Part shown: piece by piece, positions 32,050 to 40,373 of the stretch
Position numbering within the stretch: position 1 is the first letter of the stretch
How the letters are laid out: every line of letters begins with the position of its first letter
From: CAVOOW01 sp963697675
GTDB lineage: Bacteria; Actinomycetota; Actinomycetes; JACCUZ01
DNA: 64,000 nt
Direction: 5' to 3'
Assembly: GCA_963697675.1 (NCBI GenBank)
Contig: CAVOOW010000006.1
Location: 682,001-746,000, forward strand
Notes under the pieces: model-generated
Told to the model about the DNA's origin: nothing
Database searches by the model: none
Seen by the model: the letters and a program-made list of their open reading frames with translations, nothing else
Translations under genes and position numbers: made by a program

Positions 32050-32486
32050 GCGAGCTGGACGACTGCCTGCGCTCGGCCGAGAACCGTGACGCCGGCGTGC
32101 ACCGCCTTGAGGTCGACGCGCACCCGCTTGTCCTCCAGCAGTGCGGCGACCGTTCCCGTCACCTCGACGGTGGCGCCCTCGTCGTCGTCGGGCACCGGCA
32201 CCGGACGGGTGAACCGGACGCCGTAGTCGACGATCGCTCCCGGGTCCCCGACCCAGTCGGTCACCACGCGCGCCGCGATCGCCATCGTGAACATGCCGTG
32301 CGCGATGACGTTGGGCAGGCCGACCGAGGTGGCGACGCGCTCGTTCCAGTGGATCACGTTGAAGTCGCCGGACGCCCCGGCATAGCGGATGAGATCCACC
32401 CGTCGCACCGGGAAGGTCTGGGCCGGCAGCTCCAGGCCGACGGCAACGTCGTCGTAAGCGGGAACAGTCGCGTTCGTCACAGTCAC
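32046..32486 (-). CDS. hadB: MaoC-like dehydratase, HadB type
   Basis: Hot-dog fold (R)-hydroxyacyl dehydratase subunit. The 146 residues carry the hydratase motif DFNVIHWNERVATSVGLPNV with the catalytic aspartate and histidine, then IAHGMFTMAIAARVV. In mycobacteria HadAB dehydrates FAS-II intermediates; the pair also occurs in actinobacteria without mycolic acids, so the exact substrate here is open. GTG start overlapping the hadA stop. Confidence 0.9.
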   Translation of the reverse strand: MTVTNATVPAYDDVAVGLELPAQTFPVRRVDLIRYAGASGDFNVIHWNERVATSVGLPNVIAHGMFTMAIAARVVTDWVGDPGAIVDYGVRFTRPVPVPDDDEGATVEVTGTVAALLEDKRVRVDLKAVHAGVTVLGRAQAVVQLA

Positions 32487-32929
32487 CCGTCCCCTCGTAC
32501 GACCAGAGTGGAGAAGGCGGTCACGACGTGCTCGCCGTCGGTCGTGTGCACCTCGCCGCGGGAGGTGATCATGTCGTGGCCACCCGCCGAGCGGATCGTG
32601 TCGAGGGTGACGGTGACCGTGAGCGAGTCACCGGCGTGTACGGGGCGGCTGTAGGAGAAGCGCTCTTCCCCGTGGACCACTCGGCTGTAGTCGATGCCCA
32701 GCTCGGGGTCGTCGATGATCGCGCGCGACGCTTTGAAGGTCAGCATGAACGGGAACGTCGGCGGTGCGATGACGTCGGGGTGACCGAGGGCTCGGGCGGC
32801 TTCCCGGTCGTGAAAGGCCGGGTTGGGGTCACCGATCGCGTCGGCGAACTCACGGATCTTCTCCACGCCGACTTCGTAGGCCGGTGTGACCGGATAGGTG
32901 CGCCCGGCATGTGAGGGGTCGATGGGCAT
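32483..32929 (-). CDS. hadA: MaoC-like dehydratase partner, HadA type (FAS1-like dehydratase domain)
   Basis: The 148 residues have the hot-dog fold of the stabilising HadA subunit: EVGVEKIREFADAIGDPNPA, PPTFPFMLTFKA, VVHGEERFSYSRPVHAGDSL. It lacks the full hydratase catalytic motif seen in HadB, as expected for the non-catalytic partner. It starts the hadA-hadB-murB operon. Confidence 0.88.
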   Translation of the reverse strand: MPIDPSHAGRTYPVTPAYEVGVEKIREFADAIGDPNPAFHDREAARALGHPDVIAPPTFPFMLTFKASRAIIDDPELGIDYSRVVHGEERFSYSRPVHAGDSLTVTVTLDTIRSAGGHDMITSRGEVHTTDGEHVVTAFSTLVVRGDG

Positions 32930-32963
32930 GGGGCGACGCTAACGCAAACCGGCCGATCGACGC

Positions 32964-33413
32964 TCAAGCGGTGGTGTTCGACGAGTCGGACGGGTCCGTC
33001 GGGTCGGCGGGGTCCGACGGATCGACCGGGTCCGACGGGTCGTCCGCCTGTTCTCTGGGCGAGAAACGCGTCGCGATCGTCACGAGCATGTGGAGCACGC
33101 CGACGACGATGAACAACGCGGTCGGCGCCTTCTCATCGGTGAAGCCCAGCAGAAAGGGGATCGCGACGAGAAGTACGGCGAGCACCAGGTCGACCGTGAC
33201 GTGAACGCCGATGGAAACCGAGCGCACGAGTCCGGTGGGCAGGTCCGACGTGGCGGTGAAGGCGAGTAGAAGCAGCCCGACCACGATGGCCGCGGCCGTC
33301 GGAGCGGCCGAGGAGCTGAAGCCGAAGAGGAAAGGTGACGCGATGAACAGCGCGCCGACGGCGTACTCCAGAACACCGTGCACGACGACCGGCACGGGTC
33401 CCTGGTCCAGCAT
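32964..33413 (-). CDS. Small membrane protein of unknown function with Asp-Pro-Ser tail
   Basis: I do not recognise a characterised family. The 149 residues have four hydrophobic segments (for example GVLEYAVGALFIASPFLFGF, AAAIVVGLLLLAFTA, VDLVLAVLLVAIPFLLGF, ALFIVVGVLHMLVTIAT). The paired SPFLFGF/IPFLLGF segments suggest an internal two-fold repeat. The cytosolic or external tail is a run of DPSDPVDPSDPADPTDP from repeated DNA near 32980-33045. It lies between rpmG and hadA. Confidence 0.75.
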   Translation of the reverse strand: MLDQGPVPVVVHGVLEYAVGALFIASPFLFGFSSSAAPTAAAIVVGLLLLAFTATSDLPTGLVRSVSIGVHVTVDLVLAVLLVAIPFLLGFTDEKAPTALFIVVGVLHMLVTIATRFSPREQADDPSDPVDPSDPADPTDPSDSSNTTA

Positions 33414-33443
33414 GAGTGCCGCCTGCCCGCGAGAGCCCGAGGG

Positions 33444-33611
33444 CTAGCGGGTCTCGCGGTGGACGGTGTGGCGACGGTCGCGGGGGCAGAACTTCTTCAG
33501 CTCGAGCCGGTCGGGGTCGTTACGCCGGTTCTTGCGCGTGATGTAGTTGCGCTCCTTGCACTCCACGCACGCCAGCGTGATCTTGGGACGTATGTCTGTC
33601 TGCTTCGCCAC
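33444..33611 (-). CDS. rpmG: 50S ribosomal protein L33 with an incomplete zinc site
   Basis: Fifty-five residues from a GTG at 33611 with AGGAGA upstream: MAKQTDIRPKITLACVECKE, RNYITRKNRRNDPDRLELKK, FCPRDRRHTVHRETR. This is the zinc-type L33 found next to hadA in actinobacteria, but the second cysteine pair reads CPRD instead of CPRC, leaving three cysteines and an aspartate. Either aspartate is the fourth ligand or the site is degenerating. Confidence 0.95.
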   Translation of the reverse strand: MAKQTDIRPKITLACVECKERNYITRKNRRNDPDRLELKKFCPRDRRHTVHRETR

Positions 33612-33672
33612 GGTGGCGTCTCCTAGCCTTGTCGGAACGGGCGATCTGCCCGTATGCCTGTGCGATGGTGCG

Positions 33673-33746
33673 TAGCGGAGGCCGGACTTGAACCGGCGAC
33701 ACAGCGATTATGAGCCGCTTGCTCTACCTGGCTGAGCTACTCCGCC
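33673..33746 (-). tRNA. tRNA-Met (elongator, anticodon CAT)
   Basis: A 74-base cloverleaf starting GGCGGAGTAGCTCAG, anticodon loop CTCATAA (anticodon CAT), T arm CCGGTTCAAGTCCGG, discriminator A. The first acceptor pair is G-U followed by six normal pairs, not the unpaired C1-A72 of an initiator, so it is the elongator. CCA is not encoded. Confidence 0.94.
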
Positions 33747-33764
33747 GAGAGGGCGAGATGGTCG

Positions 33765-33837
33765 AGCCCCCTTACGGAATCGAACCGTAGACCTTCTCCT
33801 TACCATGGAGACGCTCTGCCGACTGAGCTAAGGGGGC
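33765..33837 (-). tRNA. tRNA-Thr (anticodon GGT)
   Basis: A 73-base cloverleaf. GCCCCCT pairs with AGGGGGC, the anticodon stem TCTCC/GGAGA encloses ATGGTAA (anticodon GGT), and the T arm is TACGGTTCGATTCCGTA. CCA is not encoded. Confidence 0.94.
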
Positions 33838-33900
33838 GCAAGCCCGACGAGAATACACGGCGGCGAGATCCCCCGGAGAACTGCGCTCGTCGCGACCTGA

Positions 33901-33934
33901 TCGAGGGCGTGACCGTTGCCAGTCACGCCCTCGA
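33901..33934 (-). terminator. Hairpin between tRNA-Tyr and tRNA-Thr
   Basis: TCGAGGGCGTGAC (33901-33913) is the exact reverse complement of 33922-33934, eight-base loop, beginning seven bases after the tRNA-Tyr 3' end. It probably ends the tRNA-Tyr transcript. Confidence 0.8.
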
Positions 33935-33940
33935 GTTGGG

Positions 33941-34022
33941 TGGCAGGTGAAGGATTCGAACCTTCGTAGGCTTCGCCGACGGATTTACAGTCCGCTCCCA
34001 TTGGCCGCTCGGGCAACCTGCC
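33941..34022 (-). tRNA. tRNA-Tyr (anticodon GTA)
   Basis: An 82-base class II tRNA with a long variable arm. GGCAGGT pairs with ACCTGCC, anticodon loop CTGTAAA (anticodon GTA), T arm AAGGTTCGAATCCTT, discriminator A. CCA is not encoded. Confidence 0.94.
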
Positions 34023-34094
34023 GGACGCCACCGTCCAGACCTCGGTCGAGACGACGGCGGCAGTCAGGATAGCCGACCCGCTCACCGCCCGGGA

Positions 34095-34376
34095 TCATGG
34101 CTGGGGCGAGGTCTCCGTCACGTCCTCGGCGGCGTCATCGGCGTCCATTTTGTCTGCGTCGACCTGGTCGGGACTGCTGGCAACCACCCGGTCGGGACGC
34201 GGTGAGCGAACCGCGCTGAGCAGCCCTAGCGCCCCCAGCAGCACGAGCACGGCGGGCACCATCCAGCGCAGGTTGAGGTCCGTGTCGGTGGCGCGGGCCA
34301 CGATGTGCACCCCCGCCACGACCAGGAACAGCAGCCCGGCGAACACCGAAACCGCATCGATCTCATGACGTCGCAC
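34095..34376 (-). CDS. Small two-helix membrane protein next to the PspC gene
   Basis: A GTG at 34376 opens 93 residues with two membrane helices (AVSVFAGLLFLVVAGVHIVA and WMVPAVLVLLGALGLLSAV) and an acidic Asp-rich tail (QVDADKMDADDAAEDVTE). I know no function. Its start overlaps the intended end of the upstream PspC/LiaF-like gene, so the two probably form one transcript. Confidence 0.75.
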   Translation of the reverse strand: MRRHEIDAVSVFAGLLFLVVAGVHIVARATDTDLNLRWMVPAVLVLLGALGLLSAVRSPRPDRVVASSPDQVDADKMDADDAAEDVTETSPQP

Positions 34377-35596
34377 GACGCACCTCCAGGCTTCCCGACG
34401 CCGAGCTCGGCGTCGATCGTGATGACCGGGACTGTGCCGTCGCGCGGGTCGACGTACCTCCGGTGTACGGACGAGCCACCCTGCTCGGGCCCCCGGGGCA
34501 GCTGGATCGAACCGAGGTTGACGTCCGTGACGACATCAGCCGGCACGTCGGCGGGCAGCAGGATCAGCGCGTCGCCGATGCCCTGACGGAACTGCACATC
34601 GATGGTCTCGCCGGGCGAGAACCGGACGTGGCTCAGGTCGAGGCGGGCCTGGCCGACACCGAGCCGGTAGGTGTCGTGGACTGCTGCCACGGAGCGCGGC
34701 GCCCAGGTGCGGTCGCCGACCCCGCCGCGCAACCCGACGTGGGTGACACCGGCTGCCGTGGTCGCGACGACCAGCACGGCGCCGACGAAGATCAGCCCGC
34801 GCGCCCGGCCGGCGAAACCACCGACGATCAGCCCGAGGCCGACGATGCCCAGGCAGATCGCGAGCACGACCTCGGTCGGCACGTCGTGGGTCGTCGCCAG
34901 GTTCCAGGCCACCAGCGCACCGGCCGCGACGAGCGCCAGGCTCAGCGTCACCAGTCCGAGCGGCGAGCGCTCCCGTGGCGGCGGCGGGGTGAACGGTTGA
35001 TAGGGCGGCTGATATGGCGGCGTCGGTGGCGTGGGCGGCGGATAGTCGATGGGCTGGGTCGGCGCGGCATAGGCCGTGCCGGCCGTCTGCCCGTAGGCAC
35101 CCGGCGCCGGAGCGGTGGTGAACGAGGCCGGCTGCGGGCCGGGTGCCTGACGCGGCGCGACCAGTGGACGGTCATTGTCGTTGCGGGCGATGAGGTAGGC
35201 AGCAAACGCAACGGCCGCGAGCGCCGCGAACCCGCCGAAGCCGAACCCGGTGTCGGCGAAGTTGCCGACGACAGCCAGGCCGACGATCGCGAGCACGATG
35301 CCGCCGATGATCTTGAGGGTGGCCCGGCCGTTGATCAGGCGGGACGCCTCCGACTCGTCGTCCCCGTCCTCGGGGACCAGCAGCCAGCCGACCGCGTAGA
35401 GCAGCAAGCCGGAACCGCCGAAGATCGCCAGCGTGACGAACACCACCCGGAAGATCAGCGGGTCGACGTTGAAGTAGCGCCCCAGGCCGCCCGCCACGCC
35501 GGCGACCTTGCGGTCGGAGACGCTGCGGCGCAGCTGGGGACGGGGAGCCGAGCCTGTGTCCGGACCCGGCACAGCGGTGTCAGTCGTTTCGTTCAT
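34363..35596 (-). pseudogene. PspC/LiaF-like envelope-stress membrane protein, one-base insertion at the 3' end
   Basis: From the ATG at 35596 the protein has an N-terminal PspC domain (RSVSDRKVAGVAGGLGRYFN, DPLIFRVVFVTLAIFGGSGL then LLYAVGWLLVPEDGD), more membrane helices, a Pro-rich linker (YPPPTPPTPPYQPPYQPFTP) and a LiaF-like C-terminal beta domain (GETIDVQFRQGIGDALILLP). Near 34397 an extra G in GGG shifts the frame. Without it the end is GSLEVRRATS and a stop at 34363 that overlaps the next gene, as in relatives (410 residues). As written, only the last dozen residues change, so the protein may still work. Divergent from the sensor kinase gene. Confidence 0.8.
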
Positions 35597-35728
35597 GGCT
35601 CCATCGTGCGGACTGGGCGGGCTGCTGCCTATCGGGAACTGCCCCCTCCCCACCCTGACCTGACCCTGAGCACGAGTCCAGGGCAGCGCCTGATGCGCGC
35701 GGCGAGCCCCGCGTGTGACCATCGTCAG

Positions 35729-36964
35729 GTGACAAGCAGCGCGCAGACCGCGGCAACGGCCGCGCCGGGCACGGCCGAGGCTCCGGCGCGCCGTCTGGTG
35801 CGCGTCAGCCAGGGTCGCAGCTGGCCGGTGTCGCGCGCGGGCTGTCCGAGCACCTCGGCGTCGACGTACTCGTGATCCGTACCCTGTTCGTCGTGCTGGC
35901 GCTCGCGGGCGGCGCCGGCTTCGTGATGTACGGCGCCTTCTGGGTGTTCGCGCCCCTCGAGGTCAGCGACGACGATGACGTCGTCCTGGGCCGGACATGG
36001 CACGAGCGCGACCTCGGCATGCTGCTGGCACTCGGGTCGCTGGCGCTCGGCGGTGCCTTGCTGCTGTCCGCGCTCGGCATCGGGCTGAACCCCGGACTGC
36101 TCGTGCCACTGGTCGTGGTCGGGGTCGGCGTGGTCATCCTCTGGCGGCAGGCCGACGACAGCCAGCGGGAGCGGTGGCGGGTCGCGACGGCGACTCGTCG
36201 GCTGCCCGACGCGGTCCGCGCCGGGGTGGGCATCGCGCTCGTGCTGATCGGCGGGGCCGCGATCCTGGTCGGCCCGGTCGAGCTCGACGGAACGTCCGGC
36301 GGGCCTGATCGCGGCGATCGTCGTCACCGCCGGACTGGCGCTGGTGAGCGGGCCGTGGTGGATGAGGATGGTGCGCGACCTCAACGCCGAGCGCAGCGCA
36401 CGCATCCGCGAGCAGGAGCGGGCCGAGGTGGCTGCACACGTGCACGACTCTGTTCTGCACACGCTGACCCTGATCCAGCGTCACGTCGACGACCCGCGCG
36501 AGGTCGCCCGGCTGGCTCGCGCGCAGGAGCGGGAGCTGCGCGGCTGGCTCTACCGGCCGCGGAGCGACCCGGCGGCCACCGTGACCAGCGAGGTCGAGCG
36601 CGTGGCGGCAGAGGTCGAGGACGCCCACGGGGTCGCGATCGAGGTCGTCGTCGTCGGTGACGCACCGCTGGACGAGGCACTGAGCGCCATGCTGCACGCC
36701 ACGCGCGAGGCGCTCGTCAACGCCGCGAAGTACGCGCGCGACTCGCCGATCTCGGTCTATACCGAGGTGGAACCCGACCTGGTGACCATCTTCGTGCGGG
36801 ACCGAGGGCCGGGCTTCGACCCGGCCGCTGTGCCCGAGGACCGCCTGGGTCTGCGACAGTCGGTCGTGGGCCGGATGCAGCGCCACGGGGGCGTGGCCAC
36901 AGTTCGCAGTGCCGACGGTGAGGGCACCGAGGTGCAGCTCGAGATGCCTAGGAGCACGTCGTGA
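35729..36964 (+). pseudogene. PspC-domain sensor histidine kinase with two compensating frameshifts
   Basis: The start is GTG at 35729 (V-T-S-S-A-Q-T-A-A-T). Near 35820 one base is missing; the correct frame continues LAGVARGLSEHLGVDVLVIR, a PspC domain, then membrane helices (FVVLALAGGAGFVMYGAFWV, MLLALGSLALGGALLLSALG). Near 36309 one base is extra, after which the frame gives AHVHDSVLHTLTLIQRHVDD (HisKA_3 phosphoacceptor histidine), REALVNAAKYA (N box) and DRGPGFD (G1 box). The total length is a multiple of three (411 codons), so both ends share one frame. Relatives sense envelope stress and phosphorylate the adjacent LuxR-type regulator. Confidence 0.8.
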
Positions 36965-37650
36965 CCGACCAGCCCGAGCCGCCGACCGACCAGCCCGAGC
37001 CGCCTGGCCAGAAGGTCGTGCGGGTCGTCCTCGTCGACGACCACCGGATGTTCCGCAGCGGTGTGCGCGCCGAGCTGGGCGAGTCGATCGAGGTCGTCGG
37101 CGAGGCCGAGGACGTCGAGTCCGCCGTGCGCGTGATCGAGGAGCAGCGGCCGGACGTGGTGCTGCTCGACGTGCACCTGCCCGGTGGAGGTGGGCGGCAG
37201 GTTCTCACGACCCTCGTACCGAAACTGCCCGACGTGCGGTTCCTCGCGCTGTCGGTGTCGGACGCCCCCGAGGACGTCATCAGCGTCATCCGGGGCGGTG
37301 CGCGTGGCTACGTCACGAAGTCGATCACCGGTCAGGAGCTGACCGCCGCCGTGCACCGAGTGGCCGACGGCGACGTCGTCTTCTCACCACGGCTGGCCGG
37401 CTTCGTCCTCGACGCCTTCGCGGCGACCACCGAGATCGCCACCGTCGACGAGGACCTCGACCGGCTGACCCAGCGTGAGCGCGAGGTGCTGCGGCTGATC
37501 GCCCGCGGCTACACCTACAAGGAGGTCGGCAAGGCGCTGTTCATCTCGGTCAAGACGGTCGAGACCCACGTGTCCGCGGTGCTGCGCAAGCTGCAGCTGT
37601 CCAACCGCTACGAGCTCTCCCGCTGGGCCAGCGACCGCCGCCTCGTCTGA
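36961..37650 (+). CDS. LuxR/NarL-family response regulator
   Basis: Partner of the preceding kinase; its GTG overlaps the kinase stop by four bases. The 229 residues start with two copies of PTDQPEPP-like sequence, then a receiver domain (VVRVVLVDDHRMFRSGVRAE, phosphoacceptor aspartate in VVLLDVHLPGGG, ARGYVTKSITGQEL) and a C-terminal LuxR helix-turn-helix (LTQREREVLRLIARGYTYKE, SVKTVETHVSAVLRKL). Together with the divergent PspC/LiaF-like gene this resembles a LiaFSR envelope-stress system. Confidence 0.93.
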   Translation: MTDQPEPPTDQPEPPGQKVVRVVLVDDHRMFRSGVRAELGESIEVVGEAEDVESAVRVIEEQRPDVVLLDVHLPGGGGRQVLTTLVPKLPDVRFLALSVSDAPEDVISVIRGGARGYVTKSITGQELTAAVHRVADGDVVFSPRLAGFVLDAFAATTEIATVDEDLDRLTQREREVLRLIARGYTYKEVGKALFISVKTVETHVSAVLRKLQLSNRYELSRWASDRRLV

Positions 37651-37727
37651 CCCGCAGTTGACCACGTTTGGCAGGCGGACGGTCGCGGGACAGCAGGTCT
37701 GCACACCTGTTGAGGCGACTGTTCGCC
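37645..37727 (+). repeat. REP-like hairpin element, copy A
   Basis: It begins in the stop-codon context of the response regulator (CGTCTGACCC...AGTTGACC) with CAGTTGACCACGTTTGGCA (37655-37673) and contains GCACACCTGTTGAGGCGACT (37701-37720). The same segments occur in the same order after rarD at 61.6 kb. The inner GTCGC/GCGAC hairpin is kept here but the outer right arm has decayed. Confidence 0.75.
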
Positions 37728-37758
37728 TTCTGAGGTGCCTCGTATAACGTGCCCGGTT

Positions 37759-38247
37759 ATGGCTGACTCATCATTCGACATCGTGAGCAAGGTCGACCAC
37801 CAGGAGGTCGACAACGCCCTGAACCAGACCGCCAAGGAGATCTCGCAGCGGTTCGACTTCAAGAACGTCGGCGCGTCGATCGCGTGGTCCGGCGAGAAGG
37901 TCGAGATGCGCGCGAACAGCGAAGAGCGGGTCAAGGCGATCCTCGACGTGTTCCAGACCAAGCTGATCAAGCGCGGCATCAGCCTCAAGTCGCTCAAGGC
38001 GGAGGACCCGGCGCTCTCGGGCAAGGAATACCGGCTCTCGGCCGACATCGAGCAGGGCATCTCGCAGGACAACGCGAAGAAGGTCTCGAAGATCATCCGG
38101 GACGAAGGCCCGAAGTCGGTCAAGGCCCAGATCCAGGGTGACGAGCTGCGGGTGTCCTCGAAGAGCCGCGACGACCTGCAGGCCGTGCAGGCCCTGATCA
38201 AGGGCAAGGAGTTCGACTTCGCGGTGCAGTTCGTCAACTACCGCTGA
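37759..38247 (+). CDS. YajQ family nucleotide-binding protein
   Basis: The 162 residues match YajQ from end to end: MADSSFDIVSKVDHQEVDNA, RFDFKNVGASIAW, GISQDNAKKVSKIIRDEGPK and KEFDFAVQFVNYR. Members bind nucleotides, in one case cyclic di-GMP, but the role in actinobacteria is not established. No Shine-Dalgarno precedes the ATG. TATAAC (37743-37748) and TAACGT (37745-37750) lie 8-10 bases upstream, so a leaderless transcript is possible. The 3' end overlaps the convergent sulfotransferase gene by ten bases. Confidence 0.93.
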   Translation: MADSSFDIVSKVDHQEVDNALNQTAKEISQRFDFKNVGASIAWSGEKVEMRANSEERVKAILDVFQTKLIKRGISLKSLKAEDPALSGKEYRLSADIEQGISQDNAKKVSKIIRDEGPKSVKAQIQGDELRVSSKSRDDLQAVQALIKGKEFDFAVQFVNYR

Positions 38248-39086
38248 GCCGGCCATCCCCAACGCCGGGCCAGATCGAGGCCATAGACCCGGTCAAGCTC
38301 AGCCACCTCGTCGGCGAGCGCGACCTGCACGGCGGACCGCTCCTCGGCGGTCATCGTCGGCTTGTCCGTCGTCAGTGGTCGATAAAGCGCACGTTGTACG
38401 AGCGGTGACCGCTTGACCCATCCGACGAGGTTGGCCCCGTCTCGTTCGCGCACGATGTTCGCTCCCCAGCACGCCAACCGGGACAGCGCCACGGACCGGG
38501 CGCGACCGGCCGGCAGCCGAGCCTCGAGCTGCGCAGGACTCAACGTCACCGGCGTGACGTCGAGCCAGGAGGTCAGCGCGTCGATGAAGGCCTGCGGGTC
38601 GGCGACCAGGTCGTCGAACACCGCCACGTAGATCTGATCGCGGCCGAACCGATCGGTGAACCGGTCGAGAGCAGTGGCATAGCTGCCGTGCTCGAGCAGC
38701 ATCGGCTGGCGCTCGAGTGCCTCCAGGAAGGTCCCCGGCGCCCAACCCGATCGCAGCATGTAGAGGTAGGACGAGAACGCGCGATCCGCAGGGTCGCGCA
38801 GGGTCACCATCATCCGGCACGACCCCAACGAGTCCGCGATCCGTTGCGGTGCCTCGGGATGGAACAGGTAGTCCTGACACACCTCGCCGACAACCACGTG
38901 CTCCGGCCCCGCGTCGTCGAACTGACGGAGGTACCACGCGATCCCCCGGTCGTAATAACGATCGAAGAAGTAGAGGTCCTTGGCCGGCGACAGGAAGACC
39001 TGCGGGTGCCGCAGCAGCACCTCGTGCAGCCACGATGATCCCGCTTTGTCCGGCCCGATGTAGATGAAGTTGGGCTTCCCCGACAC
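38238..39086 (-). CDS. Sulfotransferase family protein
   Basis: Transfers sulfate from PAPS to an acceptor, here perhaps a cell-surface glycan. The 282 residues start with the PAPS 5'-phosphosulfate loop NFIYIGPDKAGSSWLHEVLL. SPAKDLYFFDRYYDRGIAWY follows, as in glycan sulfotransferases, then the 3'-phosphate motif MMVTLRDPADRAFSSYLYML. No signal peptide or membrane helix is visible, so it is probably cytosolic. First of four minus-strand/plus-strand genes that look like a glycan cassette. Confidence 0.85.
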   Translation of the reverse strand: MSGKPNFIYIGPDKAGSSWLHEVLLRHPQVFLSPAKDLYFFDRYYDRGIAWYLRQFDDAGPEHVVVGEVCQDYLFHPEAPQRIADSLGSCRMMVTLRDPADRAFSSYLYMLRSGWAPGTFLEALERQPMLLEHGSYATALDRFTDRFGRDQIYVAVFDDLVADPQAFIDALTSWLDVTPVTLSPAQLEARLPAGRARSVALSRLACWGANIVRERDGANLVGWVKRSPLVQRALYRPLTTDKPTMTAEERSAVQVALADEVAELDRVYGLDLARRWGWPAQR

Positions 39087-39101
39087 AGCTCCCCCTCGGA
39101 T

Positions 39102-40373
39102 CTACGAGTTCCCTTCGCCACGCACGGCGGTCAGGAACAAGTTCGCACTGTGGAACAGTTTGCCGTCAGCGCGCAGCGGCGCATCGAGGAATCGCGAAAG
39201 TCCCTGCGGAGCCAGCAGCGCAGGGATCTGCAGAAACCGCCAGAACAGGTTCGCGCCGTCACGTTGGCGCGGGATGAAGCCGGCGAGCTCCAGCATGGAC
39301 AGCAGGGCGGCCGCGCGATAGTTCGTGTGCTCCCTGCGGTTCCACGCCATGTCCCCGCGCAGCCCGTCGGATGCATCCACGAAACGCTCGTGATAGCGGG
39401 CCGGCCCGAAGCGGGCCGAATAGACCGATCTGTGCAGCCCCGGAAGCCGGAACTTCACGTTGTCCGGGTCCAGGAAGGAGAAGAGGTGCCGCGCGGGAAC
39501 GGTGAGCACGAGCAGGCCGCCCGGACGCAGCACCCGGTGGACCTCGGCCAACGTGACCCGCTCGTCGGCTGTGTGCTCGAGGACGTCGAGCATCGTCACG
39601 GAGTCGAAAGCGCCCGGCGCGAAAGGAAGTGCGTCCCCGGTCTGGGCGAGGACCAGGTCGGGCCAGCGCCGCCGGGCATCGGCCAGGTAGCCGGCGTGCG
39701 GATCAACCCCGACAACCTGCAGCGCCGTGTTTTCGTGCACCGCGCGCAGGAAGGAAGCGTCGCCGATGCCCACATCGAGGTGGCGCCCGGTGCGCTCGTG
39801 CAGCTGGTCGAAGGCCCACGCATACCTCGCCGTCGGGTCGCCCGCAAAGGGATTCGCGACCCCAGCGCGGGGTTCGGCCGCCCGCTCCAGCACGTCACAC
39901 AGCGATGTCGGGTCAACATCGACCAGCGGTACGGCGGTTTGCTGCAACCGCCGCTGCGTGGCGACATGCCGGTCAACTGCGTCGGCAAGACCGCAGAGGT
40001 CTCCGTCGAGCATGACCACTCGGTCCCGAGCGGCTTCGGCGCGCACGTACTGCACCTGATGGTCGTTGCGCATCTCGCCACGGGCGGCTTCGCGCGCGAT
40101 GGCCAACGGCACCTTGCCGGTTCGCTGCACGAGCCGGACTGTGTTGCCCCCGTGAGTGATCACGACATCGGCATCAGCGATCCTGCGCAGCGTCTCCTCG
40201 TACCCCAAAAAAGCCTTGTGCGGACACGGTGGTGTCACGTCAGACGTGCCGGTCTGCACGAAGACGTCGTGCCTCGCGCACACCTCCTGCAACGAACCGA
40301 TGAGCCGGTCGAACGGCCACGGCCCCATGCCTACGGTCACGAACACGCGGAGGCGGTGCGGCGCGGAGCTCAA
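39102..40373 (-). CDS. Alg13-like glycosyltransferase domain fused to a SAM methyltransferase
   Basis: Residues 1-~150 are a GT28 C-terminal/Alg13-like domain (RVFVTVGMGPWPFDRLIGSL, VFVQTGTSDV, ADVVITHGGNTVRLVQRTGK then VPLAIAREA), the sugar-nucleotide-binding catalytic half of split glycosyltransferases such as PssE or EpsF. Residues ~190-423 are a class I methyltransferase (HLDVGIGDASFLRAV, VVGVDPHAGYL, FDSVTMLDVLEHTADERVTL, VLRPGGLLVLTVPARH). The ATG overlaps the stop of the Alg14-like gene, so catalytic half and membrane anchor are cotranslated. The fusion suggests the sugar is added and methylated by one polypeptide. Confidence 0.85.
   Translation of the reverse strand: MSSAPHRLRVFVTVGMGPWPFDRLIGSLQEVCARHDVFVQTGTSDVTPPCPHKAFLGYEETLRRIADADVVITHGGNTVRLVQRTGKVPLAIAREAARGEMRNDHQVQYVRAEAARDRVVMLDGDLCGLADAVDRHVATQRRLQQTAVPLVDVDPTSLCDVLERAAEPRAGVANPFAGDPTARYAWAFDQLHERTGRHLDVGIGDASFLRAVHENTALQVVGVDPHAGYLADARRRWPDLVLAQTGDALPFAPGAFDSVTMLDVLEHTADERVTLAEVHRVLRPGGLLVLTVPARHLFSFLDPDNVKFRLPGLHRSVYSARFGPARYHERFVDASDGLRGDMAWNRREHTNYRAAALLSMLELAGFIPRQRDGANLFWRFLQIPALLAPQGLSRFLDAPLRADGKLFHSANLFLTAVRGEGNS

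Noticed and set aside
32964..33413. The Asp-Pro-Ser repeat membrane protein as a cell-wall anchored adhesin
   Set aside because: It has four membrane helices and no signal peptide or sorting motif; the tail is short.
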